Positions 42,945 to 53,689 of a DNA stretch of 64,000 nt are shown here, piece after piece (positions within the stretch are counted from its first letter, which is position 1; each line of letters opens with the position of its first letter). Position numbers and translations under genes: made by a program. The stretch spans positions 202,501-266,500 of the forward strand of contig JAEMWC010000615.1 of NCBI GenBank assembly GCA_016490735.1, written 5' to 3'. A model generated the notes under the pieces. It had not been told where the DNA came from and ran no database searches. It worked only from the letters and a program-made list of their open reading frames with translations. Source of the stretch: Pachyseris speciosa. Taxonomy: Eukaryota > Cnidaria > Anthozoa > Scleractinia > Pachyseridae.

Positions 42945-45045
42945 GATGGCAGGGGCATTCCTGAATGGATGACAAAGGGACGAACTGTTCTGCTGATCAA
43001 AGACAAGGTGAAAGGGAATGCTGTGGGGAACTATAGGCCAATAACATGCTTACCAATAATGTGGGATCACATCACAGGGATCATAGCAGAGGATTTGTAC
43101 CAATCTCTCCACCAGAGCTCAGTGTTACCAGATGAGCTGAAAGGGTGCCGAAAGGAGAGCAGAGGAACAAAGGACCAACTGGTTATAGATAGGGCAATAC
43201 TTCGTGACTGCAAGCAGAGGAAAACCAACTAAGCAATTCCTTGGATTGATTATAAGAAGGCGTATGATTCTGTCCCCCATTCCTGGATATTAGAATCACT
43301 TGATCTTGTAGGGGCTGCAGATAACATCAAACGGCTAATGAGGGAAAGCATGGAGTCCTGGGAAACACAACTAACAGCATGTGGTAAGGACCTTGGTGAA
43401 GTGTTCATCAGGAGAGGAATATTCCAGGGGGATTCCTTATCCCCTTTGTTATTTGTGATTGCGATGCTACCCCTCAGCAGTGTACTGAACGAATCAGGAG
43501 CAGGCTACCAACTCAGCAAGGGAGAGGGCAAGATAAACCATTTACTATTTATGGACGACCTGAAATTATATGGAAGAAATGAGAAGGAAATTAACTCACG
43601 TGTACATACTGTCCGGGTGTTCAGCAGTGACATTGGTATGTATTTTGGAATTGAGAAGTGTGCAACGATGGTAATGAAAAGAGGCAAGCTGGATAAGTCA
43701 GAGGGCATAAGATTGCCTGATGGAAGAATTATCCGAAGTATTGGAACATGATGCTGAAGGTTATAAATATCTGGGGGTGTTGGAGGCCGATGACATTATG
43801 CATGACGAAGTGAAGAGAAGTATGAAGAAGGAGTACATTAGGAGAGTGAACAAAACTTTGTCCTCAAAGTTAAATGCTGGTAATGTTATAAAGGCTATTA
43901 ACAGCTGGGCTGTATCTCTTCTTCGGTACAGTGGGGGGATTGTAAACTGGACAAAGAGTGAGTTTGCTGAATTGGATCGTAAGACCAGGAAACTATTAAC
44001 CATCCATGGCGCTCATCATCCCAGGTCCAACGTAAGCTGCTTGTACGTACCAAGAAGAGAAGGAGGGCGTGGACTAATTAGTGTTGGGGACGCTATAAAT
44101 ATTGAAGAAAGAAATATTAATGTCTATGTCTGCCAGAGCCAGGAACGGTAGTTGAAAGCTGCATTGAAGAGGAAGAATGTCGATGAAGTTGAAACGCCAA
44201 AGGAATATAAAGAAAGGATGAAAAGGAAAAGAACTGAGGACTGGTCTGGAAAGCAGCTACATGGGCAGTTCAAAAGAGAGACAGAGGACCTATCTGGTGT
44301 TTCTTGGAATTGGATAAGAACTGGTGAACTGAACAAAGAGACAGAAAGGCTTATTTTTACCGCGCAAGATCAGGCACTAAGAACAAACGCCATAAAAGCC
44401 AGAATCGAAAACCAAAATGTGTTACCCAAATGCAGAATGTGTGCAGAATGTGTGCAGAATGTGTGCAGCATATTTTGTGTAGTTGCCCCAAGCTTGCTCA
44501 GACAAAATATAAAAAGAGGCATAATGTTGTTGGGCAGGTTATTCATTGGGAGGTGTGCAAGGAATATGGAATTGAGTGCAGAGACAAATGGTATAAACAT
44601 TCTTCCCAAAGCGTAGAAGAGAATGAGGAGGTTAAACTACTGTGGGGCTTTACCATCCAAACAGATCGTGAAATCCACCACAGGAGGCCAGACATTGTAA
44701 TTCAGGAAAAGAAGGCAAAGGAAACAATCATTGTGGACATAGCTCTTCCCGGAGATAGTAACGTACTGCAGAAAGAAACTGAAAAGTATGAAAAGTACCA
44801 AAACCTGGCAAGAGAGATTAAAAGGATCTGGAAATCAAGGACAAAAGTGGTGCCAGTGGCTGTAGTAGCATTAGGTTCAGTGGAGGCCACTTGGAGCAAC
44901 TAGGAATTAAAAACCGAATAAGAACGATGCAAAAGTCGGCACTCCTTGGATCGGCACATATTCTCAGAAAAGGTCTGGAAGTCTGAGGTCTCGGGATGAG
45001 ACTGGATATTTCTTCCCAAGGAAAATCCCTGTGCTAAAATATAAA
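42945..45045 (+). pseudogene. R2/NeSL-type LINE: RT, zinc knuckle and restriction-like endonuclease (5'-truncated, broken)
   Basis: The RT begins in NYRPITCLP, has IDYKKAYDSVPHSWI and the catalytic FMDDLKLY, and continues with GYKYLGVLEAD and INSWAVSLLRYSGGI. A Cys-rich knuckle (CRMCAECVQHILCSC) is broken by a tandem 12-bp repeat. The C-terminal nuclease has RRPDIVIQ...IVDIALP. A stop at 43229, frame changes near 43725 and 44460, and a stop at 44149 inactivate it. The N-terminal zinc fingers/Myb region of this group is missing. Confidence 0.85.
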
Positions 45046-45230
45046 TAATAATAATAAAGATTGAAATTATTACAACAATATCCCGCTTAAAGGTAAATTG
45101 CAAAATTTTCAATAACGTTTTGGCAAATCTATTAGAAAAGGTATTACCTAAAATAATAAAACCCGACCAAAACGGTTACGTAAAAGGACGTTACACTGGA
45201 GAAAAATAAGTATGCAATGCGTACCTAGTT

Positions 45231-45566
45231 AGCCTCCTCCGCAGATGTCCTTGGGCCCGTCACGCGTTCCTTCCCCACGAACGTCTGCTGGACTGAACTG
45301 CCACCTCCGTTCGCGACGGTAAGCCAATCATACTTCGTTTTCCAGTGGAAAGTAGGACTTCGACCCCGTGATTATTTTCCCAGACGATACACGTGAAACG
45401 TTTGCCGGAAATAACTTCACGGTGTCGATTTCCATTCTTACGTAGCTCGTTATTGGTTTCTTCAAAACGAAGGCTAACCGCTGGCGAACGAAAGTGGCAG
45501 TTTAGTTCAGCAGACGTTCGTGGGGAATGAACGCGTGAAGAGCCCAAAGACGTCTGCGAAGGAGGC
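45231..45566. mobile_element. Foldback MITE with AGCCTCCTYCGCAGA ends
   Basis: The left AGCCTCCTCCGCAGATGTC mirrors the right GACGTCTGCGAAGGAGGCT. Inner blocks CACGAACGTCTGCTGGACTGAACTG and CAGTTTAGTTCAGCAGACGTTCGTG are also inverted, and AACGAAG/CTTCGTT pairs near the centre. There is no ORF of its own; the minus ORF here is incidental. Confidence 0.8.
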
Positions 45567-45609
45567 TAGAAAACCAGCTAGTTAAATCAGGGCATCAAAA
45601 ATGGCCAAG

Positions 45610-46163
45610 CGTGAGTGGCAAGTAACATCTGATGCAGATTCTAAAAGCACTGCTGCTCCTGATCCGACTCGTTAAATCCACCTGATTTATCTCTACTATG
45701 AGAATCAAATATAGTTTTGAATAAATCGCTGTCAACTTTAAGAATGGCTATCGTATTACATTCAACAGTTAGTATACAAAATGAGTACACCATAGAAGCA
45801 AATATCAACTCCAAGGATCTTCTAAAAGAAACAATGGCAGCAAAACTCCCTCTGATAGGCTTATATGATGTTCAGACTGTATCATGTGTTGGCGAATATC
45901 GACACACTCACCGGTAGTTCAGAAGTGCAACTCGAGAGCAAACTGTACAGAGAATTTCCAGTGTGCAAGATATTTGCCATATCAGCAGCATTCCGAATTC
46001 CTTTATGGTGTTGATAAACAATGGAAATTAACGAATTCGCTACACATTGTTTTTCTCGGTTTTTACTAAAAATGAAGCTAGATTGCGGGATGGGAGCACA
46101 AATAGTTTTATTGGCATCAATACCCAGCAGAGGTCCTGGGTTTGTCTCCACATCATTGGCCAA
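45610..46163 (-). pseudogene. Fragment of a mobile-element ORF starting with a 2A-like peptide
   Basis: The minus ORF 45882-46163 opens MANDVETNPGPLLG. The D-V-E-x-N-P-G-P motif is the consensus at which some translation products separate during synthesis, and it is known at the N-termini of several invertebrate mobile-element ORFs. It continues QCVANSLISIVYQH and GNSLY, a pattern I associate with a cysteine-protease-like domain in cnidarian elements. After a frameshift near 45890 the strand still encodes SFCILTVECNTIAILK and FDSHSRD. No other parts of the element are visible. Confidence 0.5.
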
Positions 46164-46189
46164 TCGAATTAATTCATGAAAAGAGAAAA

Positions 46190-47010
46190 AAAAATGTGTA
46201 AGGCACGAAACGATTCATTTTCGAAATGTCATAACTTGAACTGCGAACAAAACTTTTCAGTACTGGCAAATAAATCGCTTCTAGGTAAAACAACAATAAG
46301 AGAGAACACCAGAATTTTCCCTTGAAGCATCCTCGAAATGCCTTAACAGCTAAATAAACAGAGTGCACGCCCACGACTTGCCTGTATTCTTGTAAACTGC
46401 TTACAATTCCTAACTTAAAACTTAAAATCCACTTGTTGCCAATCAAAGATTGCCCAAAAAATAAAATTGGAATTAAAATTTTGAAACTTCACAGCGAAAT
46501 TTAATCCTGTTGTCACATTGGCAAATTGAATATGTGCTGCGAGGACTTGGTTTGTTGACGTAGGTTGAGAAAAAGTAGATTCCAAGAAGCGTGCAAACGA
46601 TTTGGAGAAATTCTAAAATTCTTGCGGTGATTTGTAGTGATCCGGGAAGATTCATGTGCTGTCCGCCTTGCCAGTCCTCGAACAGGGATTTCTTCGCCAT
46701 GAATTGACTGATATCCACTGTTTAAGGTGTTAAGTGTTCATTAGAACTTTTTGTTTCGATTTACCGTTTTAAATAGCTGTGTTTCCCTTCTAATACCGGC
46801 CATCTTGAAAATTCATGAGGGAAAGAAAGCGGCCGCCATTTTAATTTGAAATGCGGGTGACTAAAACCTTTCTCTCCACCACTTCCAGAGACTCTTAAAC
46901 ATGGGACGGATGTGTAATTTCTGTCAACGTAGAATTTTTTCTCTCATTCAAAAATCAGCTCTTCATAGCTACATCGATTTTCTAATTATTTTTTTTTTGT
47001 CAAGATGCCG
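46190..47010. other. No recognised feature
   Basis: The minus ORF 46473-46718 (81 codons) has one hydrophobic segment and several Cys but no domain that I know. The rest is AT-rich. Confidence 0.4.
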
Positions 47011-47016
47011 TGTTAA

Positions 47017-47436
47017 AGTGCCCCTAACCCCAAAATATTTTTTCGCTTAAATAAACTTTTCAACCTGTTCAAAACGCATTGCGCCTTTTTTGAACCAAAT
47101 CTTGACCTTTTACAGGCTGTAAGAGCTACGAAATCTGGTCATCATCTGTCCCACGACCGAGCTAGTAAGGGACATGGGTCTAGTCCTGGTTTTACGTCAC
47201 AAACTGCTTTGCATGCATGTTTACAAAGACTTAATGCAATGTAAATCAGTTTGTGACGTAAAACCGGGACTATACCCATGCCACTTACAAGCTCGGTCGT
47301 GGGGCATATGATGGCTAGATGTCGTAACTTTTACAGCCAATAAAAAGTCAAGATTTGGTTAAAAAAAGGCGCAATGCGTTTTGAACAGGTGCAAAGGTTT
47401 ATTTAAGCAAAAAAAATATTTTGGGTTATGGGCACT
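47017..47436. mobile_element. Complete TTAA-flanked palindromic MITE
   Basis: TTAA (47013-47016) precedes AGTGCCCCTAACCC, and GGGTTATGGGCACT precedes TTAA (47437-47440). The two halves are reverse complements nearly throughout (GGCGCAATGCGTTTTGAACAG, GAGCTAGTAAG...CTTACAAGCTC, TTTGCATGCATG centre). It has no coding capacity. TTAA suggests a piggyBac or Kolobok driver. Confidence 0.88.
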
Positions 47437-47587
47437 TTAAGCTTGTATCTTGCAAAGCATTTTCTTACAGGTATACATTTTTCTTAAATATTTCCTCTAC
47501 CCCACCCACCTAAACAGTAATTTTGTCACGATTCGACGTCCACCCGTGATCTCAACACCTCCCCTCGTCCTCGCTTACATAGTGAGG

Positions 47588-48150
47588 ACGTTAGCATGTC
47601 TTCCCAAAAATTTGATTGATAAAAGATCTTTCGACATCATTGAGTGGAATTACTTGGAGAAAGTTCTGGCGCGCTGCTCAAATATAGGCCACATTTTCAA
47701 ACATCTCTAGCTGTGTTTTAAAACAGTGGCCTTCCTATTTTTGTATACTTTTTGTTATTGGGCTTGAACTTCTCGCCAGAGCTATCAAAAAATCACGATC
47801 GCGCAAATAGGATAATATAATATTAAACCACGAAGTAAAAACGACCATGTATGTAGATGACAGGTTTTTTTTTTTTTTTTCAGAGACAGAATTTTTTTCC
47901 CAATCATAGATACTCCTGCACTAACTTAAAGCTGTTTCCGGTGTGGAAGTAAATGCCTACAAAACTGAAGCTGGTGGCTTGGCGAGTGAAGAAAAAAAAA
48001 AAACAGACGTGACAGCCCTTTTAATTTCAATCGGCCTGTCGATCCCATTTGTGCCTAAAACGTTTTCTGCTCCTACGACTACGACACCACTAAAGCAGAT
48101 AAACTCAATTTCGACAAAAACTTGCGAAGTATGGAAAAGATTTTAAATAG
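47588..48150 (+). pseudogene. Degraded L1/Tx1-like LINE reverse transcriptase fragment
   Basis: Reading across stops gives SFDIIEWNYLEKVLARC, then LELLARAIKKSRSRK and EVKTTMYVDD, then VEVNAYKTEAG. These match the L1-type order DAxKAFDRxEWxYL, LAxAIR, xxYADD and FSGxKxNxxKSE. The catalytic motif is MYVDD. Frameshifts and poly-T expansion (47867-47880) separate the parts. Confidence 0.55.
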
Positions 48151-48154
48151 CTTA

Positions 48155-49416
48155 AATGTTCTTACTATAAAATTAGTGTTTTAGAAACGAGTATGACGTA
48201 ATCGCCATAACATAGTTAAGGCTCGAGATCGTAAGATTTAGTAACGTTTTTCCAGGTTTAAGATACAACCATAAGGTTCTATCACAGCCGAATAAAATAT
48301 TTGTAAGTGGAAAGCAAGAATCCTCTATTGGCTTCGTGACAGCGAACATAATCAAATAATGCCAAAGTGTACTTACTAAAATTTCGTGACCGTTTGTCAA
48401 TTTTCATATTATGATAAGATAAATAGAAGAGATAGAAAAAAAAAAGTAGACATGTGTTATTTGCCGATCGGGTGGTCCGTCTTGGAAAACCTATTCCAGA
48501 GGGCTTGAGTATCCTGCCTCAGGCCCTACTCGAGATCGAGGGAACAGATTTTCTCCAATATGGATCGACCTAGGCCTGCGAATAACGCGTTTCACTTTTT
48601 TTTTTTTTCCGGAGAAAAGGTTCATAGGCGAACGGATTAATCTAGGACGGACAAAATCCGTTTATTATCCTCGAGTTTCCATTGCCGTTTCACTGAGTGG
48701 GAAAAACTGCTAAAGTCTAGAATTTTAGACAAAAAAATGATCTCACCGCGGAATAAATGAATCCTGGGAATCGTTACGCCCAGGACCTTAACAAGCACTT
48801 AAAAGGTCAGACGTCTGAAACGAGAAACGAGTTTCTTTCGCTGGGAAATGCGGTAAAGCTCCTATAACTGCGGCCATCGCTGCCGCAGCAACAACAAACG
48901 CAGTACTTGTGCAACACTACAGGGAAGGAATGTGAACAACAAAATTTAAGAGTATTATTTCTTGTGTGAATAAGCCGTCATGTATAATTCTCGATTGTAC
49001 AACAGAAAGCGAAACACGACAGAGCAAAATGGAGTTCAGAGCACCAGACTTGCAATAATAATGTATGGCGAGAAGCTAAGCAACAAATTTAAAGTTAAAT
49101 TCGAGGTGTAATTGCGTTTTTAAAAAAGTCGAAACGATTTTAATCTCCCTGTTTGTTTCGTCGTTCCCTTAGCTATTTATTGTGGTTACTATATCAGGGC
49201 GTAGCTACCTGTAGGCACGGAAGCACGTGCGTATCTGAAAAGGTCTAAAGGTCGACTTTCGTGTTAATGGCGATGTGGACGTGTACACATTGGTTGACTG
49301 AATTTTGTAGATTTCTAAGAAGCGCGAACTTAAAGGAAACTTAACTTGGGCACAATTGCGGCTATTTAGATGCTTATAAGGCCAACAATGCCGGTCAAAA
49401 CCTTTTAGCACATAGC

Positions 49417-49420
<4 letters not shown>
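48155..49420. other. No recognised feature
   Basis: No ORF above 80 codons, no repeat ends and no splice-bounded exon were found. Confidence 0.45.
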
Positions 49421-49454
<34 letters not shown>

Positions 49455-49469
49455 AAAAAGAAAAAAAAA
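49421..49469. repeat. A-rich tract
   Basis: A run of about 32 A is followed by interrupted A-runs. It may be a retroposon tail, but nothing recognisable precedes it. Confidence 0.85.
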
Positions 49470-49524
49470 TCACTCATTCGTGAATAAAAGTCTGAGATAC
49501 CACTAACTTGTGAACTCAATTTAT

Positions 49525-49936
49525 GATAACCGCCGACCGGTTAGCTCAGTGGTAGAACACCGGACTACCGTGCGGGAGGTCGCGGGTTCAAACCCCGGCC
49601 GGACCAACACTCAGGGTCTTTAAAATAATTGAGGAGAAAGTGCTGCCTTTGTAATGACATCTACAAACGGTCAGACTTTCTAGTCTTCTCGGATAAGGAC
49701 GATAAACTCTTCATAATTATCTGATTCTGTGGGACGTAAAAGAACCACTAAGGACGTAACCAAACTTCTGCAGTGACCACCCCTAGTGTCTGTCTTAATT
49801 TGATATTGATATTACGGGGGCACTCATACTCATCTTCATTAATTGTAAGATGCGTTATAAGCAGTCTGGCAAAGTCCCCCGGTCAGTGTTGTAAAGCGCC
49901 TAGAACAGCTAGTGATATAGGCGCTATATAAATAGA

Positions 49937-49976
<40 letters not shown>
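49525..49976 (+). mobile_element. Full-length tRNA-derived SINE (family 2)
   Basis: The tRNA-like head at 49535-49605 has GACCGGTTAGCTCAGTGG and GCGGGTTCAAACCCC, with a CCGG/CCGG acceptor match and a genomic ACCA end. The body (CACTCAGGGTCTTTAAAATA, CTAGTCTTCTCGG) matches 13.1 kb. The 3' end AGGCGCTATATAAATAGAG leads into an ATT tail (49938-49974). The total of about 450 bp makes this the reference copy in the window. Confidence 0.88.
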
Positions 49977-49977
<1 letters not shown>

Positions 49978-50442
49978 GCGATTGAAGATTTTCAATAAAC
50001 TCAAAATAGCAACAAAGAATTTTACGAATTAGTTGTCATTTCATATCAACTAGTAAGAACGCTTAGGCTTACAACATATCCTTACCATACTGATAGTAAA
50101 TACACCAAACCGATGGTCTTGGGGGTGGGGAAATGAAAAATGGTATGTTCCTGAGGGAAAATTCCTTTGTGTCATTTTTTGGGCTTTAAATTTGATAGAG
50201 ATGTTCGCTGGCTTCCAGGCTGACTTGCAAAGGTCGCCAACGGTCCTTACGAGGGGTCCGCACGCGAAAACAAGGACCACTGGAGCGCGCGTCAACATCC
50301 AATAAAACTCAAGGATATAGGATCCCGAACCACGCAGCCGCTAAGATGTTTAAATATTTTGGTTAAAGGGACTTGACAGACCTCAATCGACTAAATTTTG
50401 AGGATGTGACATAACCACAACGTACGAAAAAATTTGGCCTAC

Positions 50443-50553
50443 CATTTCCGCAGGATACTTCAAGACATTCATTTATGTTCTCTTCGCAACGTAAGCCACT
50501 GAATCCAGCTTGACAAGTACATCTAAAGCCATTTACTTGATCAAAACAGGAGC
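50443..50553 (-). CDS. Exon 7 of the EGF gene: split EGF modules before a 10.3-kb intron
   Basis: The 111-bp phase 1-1 exon encodes [19 protein letters not shown] and ends [13 protein letters not shown]. The half-module at its end is completed by the start of exon 8, about 10.3 kb away, which supports direct splicing across the mobile elements between them. The acceptor is CTAG and the donor GTAGGC. Confidence 0.85.
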
Positions 50554-50811
50554 CTAGTACAGACAAGGTCTTAAATGAGCAATAAAAAGAAATAAATAAC
50601 GTACTGAATAATGCAAGTCATTGAATCCCTAGCCGCTGGTTTCTGTTGAAAGTAGTCTTTAAAAGCATTTCGAATAATTGGTAAGTATGAAGCTCCTTCT
50701 GAGATGAGCATATCGCCGTCTACTTCTGTTGCGGTGCACCTCAACCACACAGGATGGAGAGAGTATCTATCTATGTATGACTTTTTCAATCGACTCTAAA
50801 TAAAACGTTAC

Positions 50812-50925
50812 CGTTGTTCACACAGGGAGAAGACTGGCATTCGTCAACATCCACCTCACATTGAACTCCTGTAAACCCAGCTTGGCACTGGCAAGCGTAG
50901 CTATTCACTTGATCAACGCAAACTC
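50812..50925 (-). CDS. Exon 6 of the EGF gene: split EGF modules
   Basis: The 114-bp phase 1-1 exon encodes [19 protein letters not shown] and ends [13 protein letters not shown]. All six Cys positions of the combined module are present when it is joined to exons 5 and 7. The acceptor AAAG and donor GTAACG fit. The calcium-binding consensus D-V-D-E-C is intact. Confidence 0.85.
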
Positions 50926-51194
50926 CTTTATACAAATAAATGAAAAAAAATGAAAGGAAGTAAATAATTGAAAAAAAAATCAACAGTACTTAAGTGCTTC
51001 AAAGCATTGGGTTGGTGTTGGCAACTTCAGCTAATGAAGTCCTTCAACATATTGTTGGGGTCTATAAAAATTGGTTTTGTCTTTAAATTGGACATTGCAC
51101 TAGACCTCAAATACAGCTGGAACTGGATGTCAATTTGTCCTCGCTGTTGAACTACAGAGCCATTCGTTTGCACAATACGAAACGTTCACATTCT

Positions 51195-51211
51195 GGGGGG
51201 GGGGGGGGGGG
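51195..51211. repeat. Poly-G run
   Basis: Seventeen or so consecutive G in intron sequence upstream of exon 6; unusual in this AT-rich context. Confidence 0.9.
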
Positions 51212-51299
51212 ATTAACATTAAAAAGAATAATTGATAAAAAGGTTATTGCATAAGAAGAGGACTAAATAGTAAGTGACACCACATTACTGATGTCTTAA

Positions 51300-51695
51300 A
51301 GTGCACCTAACCCCCCAATTTGTTGTTGTTGTTGTTGTTGTTGTTCAACTAAGTCGCATTGCGCCTGTTTTAAACCAAATATTAGCTTTTTTATAGGCTG
51401 TTGAAGGTACGAGCTAGTAAGTGGTATGGGTCTATTCTTACTTTACTTGACAAACTGATTTGCATCGCGGTAAGTCTTTGTAAACATGCGTGCAATCAGT
51501 TTATGACGTTAAGTAAGGGATAGACCCATGCCCTTTACTAGCTCGATCATGGGACAGATGATGGCTAGATTTCGTAACTTTCACAGCTTATAAAAAGTGA
51601 AGATTTGGTTTAAAGGGCGCAAAAAGGCGGAATGCGTTTGGAACAAGTGCAATGATTTATTTAAGCGAAAAAAACTTTTTGGAGTAAGGTGCACT
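51300..51695. mobile_element. TTAA-type palindromic MITE next to exon 5
   Basis: It is the same family as 47017-47436, with ends AGTGCACCTAACCCC and GGAGTAAGGTGCACT. The flanks are TTAA (left) and TTGA (right, one change). A GTT microsatellite has expanded in its left part. The right end is 13 bp from the donor of exon 5. Confidence 0.82.
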
Positions 51696-51708
51696 TTGAT
51701 TCTGTTAC

Positions 51709-51822
51709 CGTTATTGGCACAAGGCGATGAACCACACTCGTCTATGTTAACTTCGCATTGTAGGCCAGAGTAACCAGCTTCGCATAAGCAGTGGTATCCG
51801 TTAACTTCGTCTGTGCAATTTC
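51709..51822 (-). CDS. Exon 5 of the EGF gene: split EGF modules (calcium-binding type)
   Basis: The 114-bp phase 1-1 exon reads [19 protein letters not shown] and ends [13 protein letters not shown]. The N-I-D-E-C start and the D-E-V-N-G-Y consensus are those of a calcium-binding EGF. The donor GTAACA is followed after only 13 bp by a foldback MITE, so the insertion came very close to the splice site without removing it. Confidence 0.85.
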
Positions 51823-52127
51823 CTAAATAAGGACATTTCTTAATGTAAAATTAATACATTTATTTTATTCCAATGGGATGAAGTGTGAAGACCAGAGAAG
51901 GACCAGATAAGGACCTGACAGAAAGCTAGGTACACATCAACCCTATTTTTGTTAATAGATGCATAAAAATGAAGTGTTTTATATTCTTTCCGAGGAATAA
52001 CCAAATCTAAAAATTCAATTTCGAGGCAGCAATTTCAAAAGAGGCTACGATTGCTCCAAGTATCTTTCCATCAAGTTTCTTTTCTGTGATATTGCTTCAA
52101 CTAAACTGTTTTCTAGCGTCAACGTAC

Positions 52128-52238
52128 CATGCAAACAAGGAGATGACTTGCAATAATCAATACCAACGTCACAATTCCGTCCCTCAAACCCAAGATCACA
52201 GTCGCACGTGTAGTTGTTAACAAGGTCAGTACATCGTC
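52128..52238 (-). CDS. Exon 4 of the EGF gene: second half of one EGF, first half of the next
   Basis: The 111-bp phase 1-1 exon encodes [17 protein letters not shown]... and ends in IDYCKSSPC. The intron cuts each EGF after its second Cys, so this exon completes the module begun by exon 3. The acceptor CTGCAG and donor GTACGT are strong. A long CTT tract lies 50 bp upstream of the acceptor on the gene strand. Confidence 0.85.
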
Positions 52239-52287
52239 CTGCAGTTATAAAAACAACTTTGATATTAACTATACGTCTTAGCAGTTT

Positions 52288-52345
52288 TTTCTTCTTCTTC
52301 TTCTTCTTCTTCTTCTTCTTCTTCTTCTTCTTCTTCTTCTTCTTT
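52288..52345. repeat. CTT microsatellite upstream of exon 4
   Basis: About eighteen CTT units on the plus strand, hence GAA on the gene strand, lie 50 bp upstream of the exon 4 acceptor. Confidence 0.93.
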
Positions 52346-52393
52346 TTAGACTTTATATCTACCCTTTGGGATTCTTATCGGAAGAATATAATA

Positions 52394-52781
52394 GAACAAG
52401 CAATGGAAACGTAAAGCTTGTGGGATGTGGCTGGAGTGACAAGGATATACCTCACAAATTAATGTGATCTGGTAAGCTGAAGCCACTCTAAGGGCACTAA
52501 GGCCACATGGAGGCGGGCATTACCCCTTAAATCTACCAAATCTAAGGTTGAGCCCAAGCATTAGCAGCCATGGACAACTTTTTCGGCCTTGTTAGGCCTC
52601 CTCAGGGCTCAATCAAGCTTGGCCTCAATCTTTGATTTGGTAGAGTTAAGGGGTAACGCCCGCTACCAAGTGGCCTTAGTACCCAAAGAGTCGCTTCAGC
52701 TTACCAGATCGCATAAATTTGTGAGGCATCCTTGTCACTTCAGCCACATCCCACAAGCCTTACGTTTCCATTGCTTGTTTT
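52394..52781. mobile_element. Foldback MITE with AACAAGCAATGGAAACGTAA ends
   Basis: The left AACAAGCAATGGAAACGTAA and GCTTGTGGGATGTGGCTG are mirrored at the right by CAGCCACATCCCACAAGC and TTACGTTTCCATTGCTTG. Pairing continues through TACCAAATC and GGGGTAA to a centre near 52600. It lies in the intron between exons 3 and 4. Confidence 0.82.
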
Positions 52782-53273
52782 ATTGATATGTGGGTATTTG
52801 AGCCTTAACATTAGCTATGCCATTAATGTGTATGATTGTACCGGAAATTTATTTTCAAATAGTTTTCATTTACTTGTTTATAAACTAACCCACAAAAAAT
52901 TCTTCATGACAAGTATTTACACTGTAAGTTTCAAACTTTTATTCCTCCGTTTTGAGATCCACAGCTTAGGAGAAAGACGTAATGTATCTAGTTATCAATT
53001 ACGTATATCAAGTTTTATATATGTGCCGTTTTCATAGAAACATTAAGACGCGTAACCAATTAAACTTCGCATCAACTAGTCGTCAGATAAAATGTTCGAG
53101 AATTAGTACTCATGAAGTTTGAAAGCGTCGTTTGGAATATAACTGCTCCTGGGAATGTTCAAATTCAGCACAGGCCTCCCCTCTCCTCTCTCCCAATGTT
53201 TCTGCCTTATAATACAAACCTTGCCAACATAGTCTAAAGAAATATAACTACGAATACATATTACGTAGTATAC

Positions 53274-53678
53274 CTCGTAAACAGGGAAACGATTGACACT
53301 CGTCAATTTCGGAGTCACAGTTTTGTCCGGTGAATCCCGCTGTACAACTGCATATATAAAAGCCGCGGCCGCGAGGTTTCCTTGGTGTACATCTGCCATT
53401 GTTATTGCAAGGGCAGACATTCACCGTGATAGTGATGTTCAGAGTAGATGATGCTTGACATGCATCAGTGGCCTTGAAGAAAAAACGGGTTGTTTTATTT
53501 GTTGTAACGTTCCAAAGCAATACGTTGTTCAGAACGACTGCTTCTTTTGGACTCCCTTCCATTAGAGAGATGGTGATTGGCATTCCTTCAGGATCTGATG
53601 ATTCTATTGGCAGCTCAAGCATCTCTTCGTATACCACGTAATAGTTGGTTGTCGAGGTAACGTTGGGTGGGTAGTTTA
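53274..53678 (-). CDS. Exon 3 of the EGF gene: Ig/cadherin-like domain followed by an EGF module
   Basis: This 405-bp exon (135 codons, phase 1-1) begins NYPPNVTST. It carries the [11 protein letters not shown] motif typical of cadherin-like/putative Ig beta-sandwich repeats, then WNVTTN and a DACQAS turn. It continues into an EGF module CPCNNNGRC...[12 protein letters not shown] and the first half of the next module, [10 protein letters not shown]. At least five N-x-S/T sequons suggest an extracellular, glycosylated product. The acceptor TTTTCAG and the donor GTATAC are good. Confidence 0.8.
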
Positions 53679-53689
53679 CTGAAAATACA

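Noticed and set aside
42782..43006. Leucine-rich minus-strand ORF
   Set aside because: The Leu run is the AAT microsatellite read in complement.
49205..49519. Phe-rich minus-strand ORF
   Set aside because: The Phe run is the poly-A tract read in complement.
49535..49605. Functional tRNA gene
   Set aside because: The block is followed by a SINE body and ATT tail shared with 13.1 kb, so it is a SINE head.
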